A DNA stretch of 64,000 bases, taken from contig NZ_JANUCO010000001.1 of assembly GCF_024807225.1 (NCBI RefSeq), forward strand, positions 4,340,001 through 4,404,000, given 5' to 3'. The notes beneath the pieces were generated by a model that saw nothing but the letters and a program-made list of their open reading frames with translations, did no database searches and had not been told where the DNA came from. Origin of the DNA: Chryseobacterium ginsenosidimutans. GTDB taxonomy: Bacteria; Bacteroidota; Bacteroidia; Flavobacteriales; Weeksellaceae. Position numbers and translations under genes: made by a program. This document shows positions 25,320 through 33,696 of this stretch, in pieces; the stretch's first letter is position 1; each line of letters begins with the position of its first letter.

Positions 25320-26291
25320 TTAATTTTCTAAAATATAAGAGAACATCAATGGTGCACAAATTGTTGCATCACTTTCAACGATAAATTTCGGTGTAGTGAT
25401 ATCCAATTTACCCCAAGTGATTTTCTCGTTCGGAACAGCTCCCGAATAAGAACCGTAAGAAGTCGTAGAATCTGAAATCTGACAGAAATAAGACCAGAAC
25501 GGAATGTCGTGCATTTCCATATCCTGATACAACATCGGTACAACACAGATCGGGAAATCTCCTGCGATACCTCCACCAATCTGGAAGAATCCAACTCCTT
25601 TTCCTGCTGAATTTTTAGTGTACCAATCTGCCAAATACGTCATGTATTCGATACCCGATTTCATAGTCGTTGCAGTCAATTCTCCTTTGATACAGTAAGA
25701 TGCGAAGATGTTACCCATTGTAGAATCTTCCCATCCCGGAACTACAATCGGCAAGTTTTTCTCTGCCGCAGCAATCATCCAAGAATCTTCTCTAGGAATT
25801 TCGTAATACTGCTCCAAAACTCCTGAAAGAATCATTTTATACATGAATTCGTGCGGGAAATATCTTTCTCCTTTTGCTTCAGCATCTTTCCAGATCTCAA
25901 CGATGTGTTTCTGTAATCTTCTGAAAGCCTCTTCTTCAGGGATACAAGTATCTGTAACTCTATTCAAACCTCTTTCCAAAAGATCCCACTCATCCTGAGC
26001 TGTTAAATCTCTGTAATGAGGCACTCTTTCGTAGTGAGAATGCGCTACAAGGTTCATCAAATCTTCTTCAAGATTCGCCCCTGTACAAGAAATAAAATCA
26101 ACTTTATCCTGACGGATCATCTCAGCAAGAATTTTTCCCAACTCAGCAGTAGACATTGCTCCTGCCAAAGTGATCATCATTTTCCCGCCTTCTTTAAGAT
26201 GTGCAACATAACCTTTAGAAGCATCTACCAATGCTGCTGCATTGAAATGCAGATAATATTTTTCTATAAACTCGGTAATCGGTTTGTTCAT
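25320..26291 (-). CDS. Deoxyhypusine synthase-like protein
   Basis: This 323-residue protein spans the whole deoxyhypusine synthase fold. The NAD-binding parts are MITLAGAMSTAELGKILAEM and FISCTGANLEEDLMNLVAH, with GVGFFQIGGGIAGDFPICVVP further on. The catalytic lysine region is EKITWGKLD, giving K295. Eukaryotic and archaeal relatives modify eIF5A. Bacteria lack eIF5A, and bacterial members are known or thought to make homospermidine or related polyamines, or act on unknown substrates. The catalytic lysine suggests activity. It appears to be transcribed alone with its own terminator. Confidence 0.88.
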   Translation of the reverse strand: MNKPITEFIEKYYLHFNAAALVDASKGYVAHLKEGGKMMITLAGAMSTAELGKILAEMIRQDKVDFISCTGANLEEDLMNLVAHSHYERVPHYRDLTAQDEWDLLERGLNRVTDTCIPEEEAFRRLQKHIVEIWKDAEAKGERYFPHEFMYKMILSGVLEQYYEIPREDSWMIAAAEKNLPIVVPGWEDSTMGNIFASYCIKGELTATTMKSGIEYMTYLADWYTKNSAGKGVGFFQIGGGIAGDFPICVVPMLYQDMEMHDIPFWSYFCQISDSTTSYGSYSGAVPNEKITWGKLDITTPKFIVESDATICAPLMFSYILEN

Positions 26292-26317
26292 TTTTTTAAT
26301 TTTTGCAAAGATAAAAC

Positions 26318-26983
26318 TTAAAAACGGAATGTAGCGGCTGCACTTAAAGAAACTCTCTGTAAACCTTCGCTATTATCGTTACCCAAATCATAAGTAACTC
26401 CGTCTATTTTCATTTTTTTCAATACTCCGGCTGCAAGACCGACTTTAGGACCAATCAGGAAATTTTTGGAAACCTGATATTGATACCCAAAATCCAATTC
26501 TGCCCCAAAAGTAGTTCCCGTTCCCTTTACACTCGCTGTTTTTGTTGTATAAGTCATTACACCGAATGTACCTTCCATAAATAATTTATGTCTTGTTGGT
26601 TTATTATCATTGGTAACTAAAACTCCGGCTCCGTAGAAAGAAATATTGTCCTTCGTTGTTACAGGCACAGAAACAGGCATACCGTTTACATATCCCATGA
26701 TAAATCCATCACTTGAAGCACTGTAATTAGAATATTTAAGTCCGAATGAAACTCCCTTTTTCACTTCATAAAATCCTGAAATATCGAAACTAACTCCGTT
26801 TTTCAAACCTTTTACATATTCTTTTTCTTCTCTTGAAAGTCCCGAAGCTGTTTTTGCAATTCTCCATGAATAGCCGACAGATGGCATGATTGAAAATTTG
26901 GGTTCAGCTTTTGTCTCAGTTTCCTGAGCAAATGAAAATACAGAAATCGAAAACAATCCCAATGTTACTAGTTTTTTAATCAT
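26318..26983 (-). CDS. Outer membrane beta-barrel protein
   Basis: This 221-residue protein has signal peptide MIKKLVTLGLFSISVFSFAQ. It then shows regular amphipathic strands with aromatic residues (FSIMPSVGYSWRI, GVSFGLKYSNYSAS, GTTFGAELDFGYQYQV) and a terminal strand RVSLSAAATFRF ending in Phe, the usual outer-membrane assembly signal. About eight strands fit the length. It is likely a small structural or adhesion barrel of the PorT/OmpW-like type. No specific function can be inferred. It lies 27 bp upstream of the deoxyhypusine-synthase-like gene, on the same strand. Confidence 0.85.
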   Translation of the reverse strand: MIKKLVTLGLFSISVFSFAQETETKAEPKFSIMPSVGYSWRIAKTASGLSREEKEYVKGLKNGVSFDISGFYEVKKGVSFGLKYSNYSASSDGFIMGYVNGMPVSVPVTTKDNISFYGAGVLVTNDNKPTRHKLFMEGTFGVMTYTTKTASVKGTGTTFGAELDFGYQYQVSKNFLIGPKVGLAAGVLKKMKIDGVTYDLGNDNSEGLQRVSLSAAATFRF

Positions 26984-27031
26984 TAGTTTAAATTTTGGGC
27001 AAAAATAATATTTTTATTTATGTAACCTAAT

Positions 27032-27424
27032 TTAAAATTTGAAACGTCTGTTTTCTTTTTTCTCGGAGATTTTCTTTTTCGTATCCAGCCTTTTTTCTTT
27101 TTTTGCTCTGGAAGGTTTTGTTGCAATCCTGATTTTAGGAACAATTAAAGATTTATTGACGATATCTAGAATTTTTTCAATCGCTTTGTTTTTATTCATT
27201 AATTGAGTTCTGTTTTCCGAAACCGTTAAGAATAAAAAACCTTCTGCGTTGATTCTGTTTTTTAATTTTTCCTGAATTAAAGCTTTCTGTCTTTCATTAA
27301 AAAATTCTGACTCATCCACTTTCCAAAGTACCGTTACAGAGGTTTCAACTTTATTCACATTTTGTCCGCCTGCACCACTGCTGCGGGAAGTTTTGAAGTT
27401 GAGTTCTTTTGTGAAGTCTTTCAT
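27032..27424 (-). CDS. arfB: Alternative ribosome-rescue factor ArfB (peptidyl-tRNA hydrolase)
   Basis: This 130-residue protein has the class I release-factor GGQ motif at G19-G20-Q21 inside SRSSGAGGQNVNKVETSV. A basic C-terminal tail (IRIATKPSRAKKEKRLDTKK and onward) enters the mRNA channel in family members. ArfB hydrolyses peptidyl-tRNA on ribosomes stalled at the end of truncated mRNA, as backup to tmRNA. The short length without a codon-recognition domain separates it from RF1 and RF2. It follows the AMP-binding gene by 30 bp on the same strand, so co-transcription is likely. Confidence 0.95.
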   Translation of the reverse strand: MKDFTKELNFKTSRSSGAGGQNVNKVETSVTVLWKVDESEFFNERQKALIQEKLKNRINAEGFLFLTVSENRTQLMNKNKAIEKILDIVNKSLIVPKIRIATKPSRAKKEKRLDTKKKISEKKENRRFKF

Positions 27425-27454
27425 TTTTTTAATTAATGGTGTGAAATTAATATT

Positions 27455-28492
27455 TTAAATGTTAATAGTTTTAGTTAACTCAAGACGATTTACTTTTCCG
27501 TTCGGAGTTCTTGGTATTTTTTCTACGAAAATAACGTCTTTCGGCTTATGAAAATTTTTCTCAAAAGATATTTTTGAAATTTTATTTATTACCTCTTCTG
27601 ATTTTTCTCCTTCAATGATTACTACCACTTTTTGACCTAAACTTTCATCATCAATTCCTAAAAAAACAACTTCATTCGGAATTTCTTTTTTCACTAAAGC
27701 TTCCAACTGTTCAGGAAAAATTTTTGCTCCTCCGGAATTGATGACATGATCAATTCTCCCTAAAAATTTGAATTGATTTTCATTCTTAATCTCAACTAAA
27801 TCATTAGTCTGCAAAATTTCTGAATTCAAATTAGGCGCAAAAATTTTCAGACATCCTCTTTCGTCTATGGAAATTGAAACATTTTCAAAAACCGTAAAAT
27901 AGTCTTCAGCTTGGGGTAAAATCTGTTTTAAACCAATATGAGAAAGCGTTTCCGACATTCCGTAAGTCTCGTAAATTTTGGTTTGAGAGTCTGAGAATTT
28001 GAGAACTTGGGCTATTTTTGCTTTCAAAGATTCCGAAACTGCCGCTCCGCCGATGATTAAATTTTTAATTAAATATAATTCATCCAAAGAATTTTCGACT
28101 TGTAAAGGAGTCATGGCACAAAAATCAACCTCATCATTAATATTTTCAAGAGGTTTTAAAGCGGGATCAACAATAATCAACTTTAATTTTCTGATAATCG
28201 AACGAACAACCATCATTTTTCCTGAAATATATTCTACAGGCAGACAGATTAAAGCGGTATCATTTTCTTTTAATCCTAAAAAATCACACGTCATTTCTGC
28301 AGAATTAATCATTTTATTTTTTTCAATATCAAAAATTTTCGGCACTCCTGTAGAACCCGAAGTTTGCACCTTTACCATCGTAGAATCGGAAAACCATTCT
28401 TCTACAAATTGTTTGATTTTTTTTTCAAATTCCGTTTCAAAGGATAATTGATTAATATTGAGATTATTGAAGTCTATCTGCATAATTTCCAT
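27455..28492 (-). CDS. menE: AMP-binding enzyme, probable O-succinylbenzoate--CoA ligase
   Basis: This 345-residue protein is a compact acyl-adenylate-forming enzyme. The phosphate loop reads VQTSGSTGVPKIFDIEK, the core motif YGMSETLSHIGLK, and the C-terminal hinge region FLGRIDHVINSGGAKIFPEQLE, with the catalytic Lys near the end in IPRTPNGKVNRLEL. Short AMP-binding proteins of this kind in Bacteroidota are usually MenE, which makes o-succinylbenzoyl-CoA for menaquinone synthesis. Other men genes are not beside it, so the substrate is inferred from family and length only. A second Met at residue 4 is an alternative start. Confidence 0.75.
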   Translation of the reverse strand: MEIMQIDFNNLNINQLSFETEFEKKIKQFVEEWFSDSTMVKVQTSGSTGVPKIFDIEKNKMINSAEMTCDFLGLKENDTALICLPVEYISGKMMVVRSIIRKLKLIIVDPALKPLENINDEVDFCAMTPLQVENSLDELYLIKNLIIGGAAVSESLKAKIAQVLKFSDSQTKIYETYGMSETLSHIGLKQILPQAEDYFTVFENVSISIDERGCLKIFAPNLNSEILQTNDLVEIKNENQFKFLGRIDHVINSGGAKIFPEQLEALVKKEIPNEVVFLGIDDESLGQKVVVIIEGEKSEEVINKISKISFEKNFHKPKDVIFVEKIPRTPNGKVNRLELTKTINI

Positions 28493-28535
28493 GAATAAAA
28501 AGTAGAGTAAATGTAAAAAAAAATGTAAAAAGTTC

Positions 28536-28566
28536 TTGCATATAATGAAAAAATCTGTAAATTTGC
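28536..28566 (+). promoter_or_regulatory. Bacteroidota-type promoter of tRNA-Gln
   Basis: CTTG (28536-28539), exactly 19 bp, then TAAATTTG (28559-28566), 16 bp before the mature tRNA start. It is the same arrangement as the sucC promoter. Confidence 0.75.
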
Positions 28567-28582
28567 ATCACCAAAATAAGAC

Positions 28583-28653
28583 AGACTCATAGTGTAACGG
28601 TAGCACTCCGGTTTTTGGTACCGTCAGTCGGGGTTCGAATCCCTGTGGGTCTA
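28583..28653 (+). tRNA. tRNA-Gln (anticodon TTG)
   Basis: The 71-nt gene folds as a cloverleaf. The acceptor stem is AGACTCA with TGGGTCT (one T-G wobble), discriminator A. The D arm contains GTGTAACGGTAGCAC. The anticodon arm CCGGTTTTTGGTACCG places TTG in the loop, and the T arm is GGGTTCGAATCCC. CCA is not encoded. It has its own promoter and terminator, and the RiPP locus begins about 235 bp downstream. Confidence 0.97.
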
Positions 28654-28655
28654 CG

Positions 28656-28684
28656 AAAACCATCCTTTTAAGGGTGGTTTTTTT
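28656..28684 (+). terminator. Terminator of tRNA-Gln
   Basis: AACCATCC and GGGTGGTT pair with one wobble around TTTTAA, followed by a long T-run. Confidence 0.85.
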
Positions 28685-28888
28685 ATTTTGGGGTAAATAA
28701 TTCTTAGACTTTTCAAAAAATTTAGACTTCCGAATATTCTTCATTGTCAATTCTCTCGGAAATTAGAAAAACTCTTAGCAGAAATATTCATGTTGGGCTA
28801 CATTTTATTCTTCGTAGTCGATGACAAGATCAAAAAACTACACTTTTTGGTAGTTCGACGTGCTTTACTATTGATTAAATTTGTTTTT

Positions 28889-29636
28889 ATGGAACAACGA
28901 TACATTAGAAACAGGCTATATTTGACTCCGGAAGAGCAAAATATAATTAAAAATACTCCTATTTTTTTAGGCGGAGCCGGAATAGGTAGCGTGATTGCAG
29001 AGAAACTTACTTAGGTTTGGCTTTGAAAACATTACTATTGTTGATGGTGATCATGTTGAATTATCAAATCTAAACAGACAAAATTATACTGAAAAAGATA
29101 TTTCAAAACCTAAAGTATATGCATTACAAGAACGGCTACTTTTAATTAATGGTAATGCAAAAATTACAGTGCATCATTGTTTCATTACTCCAGATAATAT
29201 TCAAGAGCTCATATTGGGAAATAAAATTGCCATCAACGCTTTAGATTTTACTTCTGAAGTACCTTTATTGTTCGATAGAATATGCCAGGAAAATAACATT
29301 CCGGTTCTTCATCCTTACAACCTTGGTTGGGGCGGATTGGTAATGGTAATTACTGAAGGGATGGGATTAGATTCTCTAAAGAAAGATGAGGAAAGATTCA
29401 GTGAAGTGAGTGTTGTACAATATGTATCGACCCATATGAGATATTGGGGACAACCTCAGGAATGGCTTGAAGATATTATAAATAAATATCTTAATGAAAA
29501 TAAGCAACTCCCGCCACCTCAATTGTCTATCGCTTCTTCTTTGGTAGCAGCAATCTGTGCGAAAATAACTTTCAATATTGCGACCAATAGACCGATTAAA
29601 AAGTTCCCTGAATATTATTTAACAACTATTGATTAA
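28889..29636 (+). CDS. ThiF/MoeB/HesA-family adenylyltransferase, +1 frameshift
   Basis: Frames to 29014 and from 28995 join into about 248 residues when one A is removed from GAAAC at 29002-29006. The result begins MEQRYIRNRLYLTPEEQ and has nucleotide loop GGAGIGSVIAE. It continues LLRFGFENITIVDGDHVELSNLNRQNY, with the Asp and Arg that E1-like enzymes use for ATP, and later ALDFTSEVPLLFDRICQENNIPVLHP. No CxxC zinc ligands or catalytic cysteine motif are obvious. E1-like enzymes in RiPP clusters adenylate peptide carboxylates or support heterocyclisation. It is the only plus-strand gene at this edge of the locus, convergent with the metalloprotease gene. Confidence 0.82.
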
Positions 29637-29653
29637 TGGTTTATCTGATATTA

Positions 29654-30754
29654 TCACTTCTTTTCATTATACTTAGACATTAGTATATAATTTCCTCTTT
29701 TGGAAGCTATATCGATAATACCGGTCTCACAAAGAGCCTCAATCCTGTTTATTTTGTCTTTATCTGATTGTATTATACCCAATTCATTATCGAACCCTTC
29801 AATTGTTTCGATAGCGTTTTTAATAAGGCTCGTCAGTTTTTGAAAATCATCTTCGGATATTTGACTATCTTTAAGATAATTTTCTAACCTTGCACCTTTT
29901 CTATATTGAGGGTAATCTTCAAGACCCATGAATGTGAGCATCCATTCTTTATTGTATCTTCCGAAAGCCTTGGATATTCCTATATAATCTGCTATAAGCT
30001 CATCATTAAGGTTATTAGAAGCAGATCCATATCTTTTTAAGGTATACAGATGAGTGCATTCGTGTTCCAGTCTTATCGTATAGGAATACGTCTTCCATTC
30101 CTCGCTGGAAAGTCCTAATTCATCTCCGGGAACGTTGCTGTAAGGTTTTGTACTTAATACGATTATTTTGTCTTTATATAGATCAGGATTGGGAAGAATA
30201 TTTTTAGAAAACTCATCATTCCAGTTTCCGTGAGAATTTGTTTTGATCCATTGTTCTTTCAATGCATGGATTCTTGCCCAGTTATTTATTCCGTTGGCTA
30301 GAAAAGCTCCCATAGATTCTGGTACCGGCACAGGATTATTTTTATGGAAGATGGTTTGTACAATGGTTACAAAATCTTCATTGTTGTTTATTGATACCAC
30401 AGGAATTGTTCCGGCAATACTACTGTGTATTTTTATTTTCAGACCTTGTGGATCATTCAATTGCAGATGTTCGCTCAGATTTTTGTAAGAATCTTTACCT
30501 TGTAAAACAGCATTGATATACTCTTCTGTTTTGTTTATTTCTGCTTGTACAGGAAAATGCAACTGAGGATAAAAAGTTTTGAGAATTTGAAATGCACTCC
30601 AATCATCTGTTTGTAAGTGTTTTTCCCAAAACTTACTACAATTATCTTCTTCAGAGAGAATTGTTTTTATACCCTCTGAAGAAAATTTATTTTGAAAATA
30701 CGCCTTAAGTTCTTTTGAAATCTTAAGATCTTCTTTATTTTTTAATACAGCCAT
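29654..30754 (-). CDS. Uncharacterised protein with HECTH metalloprotease-like motif
   Basis: This 366-residue protein has no signal peptide. In the C-terminal half LEHECTHLYTLKRYG gives an HExxH motif at H231-E232-C233-T234-H235, and DELIADYIGI follows with E252, which could be a third zinc ligand. This resembles gluzincin-type peptidases, but I do not recognise a named family. Its start lies 18 bp downstream of the NHLM exporter stop on the same strand. That position suggests a role in precursor processing or immunity in the RiPP locus. The N-terminal 200 residues show no motif known to me. Confidence 0.7.
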   Translation of the reverse strand: MAVLKNKEDLKISKELKAYFQNKFSSEGIKTILSEEDNCSKFWEKHLQTDDWSAFQILKTFYPQLHFPVQAEINKTEEYINAVLQGKDSYKNLSEHLQLNDPQGLKIKIHSSIAGTIPVVSINNNEDFVTIVQTIFHKNNPVPVPESMGAFLANGINNWARIHALKEQWIKTNSHGNWNDEFSKNILPNPDLYKDKIIVLSTKPYSNVPGDELGLSSEEWKTYSYTIRLEHECTHLYTLKRYGSASNNLNDELIADYIGISKAFGRYNKEWMLTFMGLEDYPQYRKGARLENYLKDSQISEDDFQKLTSLIKNAIETIEGFDNELGIIQSDKDKINRIEALCETGIIDIASKRGNYILMSKYNEKK

Positions 30755-30771
30755 ATCAATGGTTATTAAAT

Positions 30772-33684
30772 TTAAGCAATCTGCCTTTTTGCCAATTGAG
30801 AAAACAATCCGTCCAGTTCCATCAATTCATCATAAGTTCCTGTTTCCATAATGGTTCCTTTATCCATCACATAAATACGGTCTGCATTTTTAATGGTGCT
30901 TAATCTGTGAGCAATGATAATACGGGTTGCCTGAAGTTTATCCAAACTTTCTGAAACGATATTCTGGGTTCTGTTATCTAATGCACTGGTAGCTTCGTCC
31001 ATAAAAAGCAGCCTAGGTTTGTGAACAATTGCCCGTGCTATCATCAATCTTTGTTTCTGCCCTCCGGAAAATGTTCCGGCACCTTCACTTACAACGGTGT
31101 GCATTTCCATAGGCATTTTTTTGATATCCTCTTCCATTCCTGCCATTCGGGCCGCTTCCCAAGCATCGTCTAATGTCAGCTCGGAGTTTCCTACAATATT
31201 CTGATAGATACTTCCGGACATTAATGATCCGTTTTGCAGAACGACTCCTATCTGTCTTCTTACCAGTTCTTTGTTCATAGAATCGAAAGAATCGCCATCA
31301 AAATAAATAGAGCCCAATTCAGGAGACTCAAATCCTAAAAGCAGTCGCATAATGGTCGATTTTCCTGAACCGGAAGCGCCTACAAAAGCCACCATTTCAC
31401 CCGGTTTAATCTTAAAGGTTATATCATTCAAAACCAAAGGCTGATCTTCATTATATCTGAAAGAAACGGAGTTCATTTCGAGTTCTCCTGCGAGTTCTCC
31501 CGGATCTACGCTATGTTCTACAGATTCTGTTTCTTCTTCTAAAATAGGTTTTACCCTTTCATATAAAGTAATCACATTAAGAGAGGTAATGAGTGCCATG
31601 CTCAATCTCAGGCTGTCATTCAGAAACTGATTGAATGCGGTAATGAATGCCATAAATGCCCCCACCGTAAGCATTGTTGTTTTCATATCAGAATTAAGAA
31701 CTGTATAATACAGAAATGAAAAGAAGAATATACTCGTCACAAGAGGATAAGAAGCGTTAAATGTTTCCACAAAATTCTGATAGCTTCCTGAGACAAATCC
31801 TAATTTTTTTAATTTTGAAAATTTATCTGCCCAAAGTGTAAAGACTCTTCTTTCACCTCCCGTTATTCTTATTTTGGAAATCCCGGACAGGAATTCAAAC
31901 AAAAAACCCTGTATTTCGCCTTGATATTTGGATACATCCCGATCATATTTCAATTTTAACCAACCAATCGTAATCATAAAAGCCATAGCAATCAACCCTA
32001 AACCGACTCCAATCCAAGCTAATTTAGCATTATAATAAAAGAGCAGTACAAGATTTACAAAAGAAAAGGCTCCGCTCAATACTGCGGTCATTACTGTACT
32101 TGAAACAATCTGACGTATCATGTTTATGCTTAAAACCCTGTTAGTCAAGTCTCCTGCACTGAATTTTTTATAGAAAGTAACTGGTAATCTCAACATATGA
32201 TCCATAACACCGGCCTGGAGATTGATGCTGGATTTTGTTTCCACCCTCTGTTGCAATACTCCCTTAGCAAGCTGCAAACCTGCTGTTACCAGACCGATCA
32301 TGATCATAATGATAAAAATCTCTGTGTGGAGCGATTTGTCTGCTGTGGGAATAACATCATCATACATCATTCCTGATAATATGGGAACCAGCAAGCCGAT
32401 CACACTTCCTGCTAAAGCCGCTAATACTAATATTTTAGCATCTTTTTTCACTCCCTTTAAAGCAAATCCGGCTACTTTTTTTACGGAAGTCATCTTTCCA
32501 TCAAATCCGGAAAAAAACATATAGCCTATAGGTTCTAATGTGTCTGCAATTTCATTATTAATAGTAGTTTCTATACCTGTAGACAGGTCTTTTAACACAT
32601 AGCTGGTAGGAGTTGCTTGCAGTAAAGCAACCGGGGTTTTATCTTTTTTTGTAAATGCCAGTAAATGCCCATTTTCTTCTTTCCACCAAGTTCCCCTCAA
32701 AATAATTTTCCGGATGCGTATTTTGGAACTTTTTGCAATAGCGTATAATTGATTGGTAACACTATTTTCGTAAGATTCTATATGTTTGGGCTCATCTATT
32801 GTAAAACCAGACTGTTCTCCTATCAACCGACAGGTAGAGAAAAGTACATTTTTTTTATTAGACACTTGTGATGCTCCTGTAAATACCTGCTCATCATTAC
32901 CTGCTACAATTGATCTTATCTTCTGTAAGGTACTTCTGATACTTTCATCCTCTATCAGCCGCTTTTCCTGAAAATGTTTAGTTTCTTCAGATTTCTGGGT
33001 CTCTATTATAATAGTAAGCTGATTATAAAAATGCTCTTCAAGCTTCGTTAATGAAAGTAAAAAATAGATCTCATCCTGAAGTACTTCTCTTGTGCTCAAT
33101 ACTTTTAGTTCGGCATCATCGCTTAATGATTTTATCCATAATTTATTGGATACGGGAGTAAGAAATCCCGGCAGCTTATCATGGCTAATATCTGTGCTTT
33201 CGGCATAGATTGTTACTTCTCCTTTTAGAATATGTACCCAAATGATGCCACTAGACGGAAAAGCAATACTGCCCTTCTCCAGAGATGTTACTTTATAGTC
33301 GTCCAAAGCTTTATAAACTCTTGGGCTATTGCTGTTACATACCACAGAAGTAGTCTTTGAGATCCATTGATTGATCATATTCTTCAGAAAGAAATGATCC
33401 ATCTCAAGGAGTTTACTTTTATCAATAGGCAATAGTTTTGCATCACTTGAAAAAGCAATAAGTCTGGTATTATTTTCTAGATGCTTTTCTGTCAGCAGGC
33501 TAAATAATATCTCTCCTTTCTGCACTTTATAAAAATGCTTCAGAGGAATTAAATAATTACCAGATTCATCAATTTTGGTATAAAATACATTGACCTCTCC
33601 TGAAAGCACCATCCAAAACTTGTCTGTTTCGTTCAGGGTAAAAGGATTTTCAACATTTATAAATATCTTTTCTTTTACAGGCAT
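30772..33684 (-). CDS. NHLM-type bacteriocin/RiPP ABC transporter, permease-ATPase without peptidase
   Basis: This 970-residue protein matches the NHLP export ABC transporter subunit 2. The first 400 residues contain two regions resembling cyclic-nucleotide-binding or cupin barrels (TDKFWMVLSGEVNVFY and SGIIWVHILKGEVTIYAE). Then come six membrane segments (about residues 420-700) and an ATPase with Walker A GASGSGKST at 769-777, signature FSGGQKQR and Walker B LLFMDEATSALD. It lacks a C39 peptidase. It starts 12 bp after the C39 transporter gene. Together the two are expected to export leader-cleaved peptides across the inner membrane, perhaps as a heterodimer. Confidence 0.92.
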   Translation of the reverse strand: MPVKEKIFINVENPFTLNETDKFWMVLSGEVNVFYTKIDESGNYLIPLKHFYKVQKGEILFSLLTEKHLENNTRLIAFSSDAKLLPIDKSKLLEMDHFFLKNMINQWISKTTSVVCNSNSPRVYKALDDYKVTSLEKGSIAFPSSGIIWVHILKGEVTIYAESTDISHDKLPGFLTPVSNKLWIKSLSDDAELKVLSTREVLQDEIYFLLSLTKLEEHFYNQLTIIIETQKSEETKHFQEKRLIEDESIRSTLQKIRSIVAGNDEQVFTGASQVSNKKNVLFSTCRLIGEQSGFTIDEPKHIESYENSVTNQLYAIAKSSKIRIRKIILRGTWWKEENGHLLAFTKKDKTPVALLQATPTSYVLKDLSTGIETTINNEIADTLEPIGYMFFSGFDGKMTSVKKVAGFALKGVKKDAKILVLAALAGSVIGLLVPILSGMMYDDVIPTADKSLHTEIFIIMIMIGLVTAGLQLAKGVLQQRVETKSSINLQAGVMDHMLRLPVTFYKKFSAGDLTNRVLSINMIRQIVSSTVMTAVLSGAFSFVNLVLLFYYNAKLAWIGVGLGLIAMAFMITIGWLKLKYDRDVSKYQGEIQGFLFEFLSGISKIRITGGERRVFTLWADKFSKLKKLGFVSGSYQNFVETFNASYPLVTSIFFFSFLYYTVLNSDMKTTMLTVGAFMAFITAFNQFLNDSLRLSMALITSLNVITLYERVKPILEEETESVEHSVDPGELAGELEMNSVSFRYNEDQPLVLNDITFKIKPGEMVAFVGASGSGKSTIMRLLLGFESPELGSIYFDGDSFDSMNKELVRRQIGVVLQNGSLMSGSIYQNIVGNSELTLDDAWEAARMAGMEEDIKKMPMEMHTVVSEGAGTFSGGQKQRLMIARAIVHKPRLLFMDEATSALDNRTQNIVSESLDKLQATRIIIAHRLSTIKNADRIYVMDKGTIMETGTYDELMELDGLFSQLAKRQIA

Positions 33685-33696
33685 GGCATTTTATTT

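Noticed and set aside
28568..28750. Reverse-strand frame of 60 residues over the tRNA
   Set aside because: It is the antisense of tRNA-Gln and its terminator, a common false gene.
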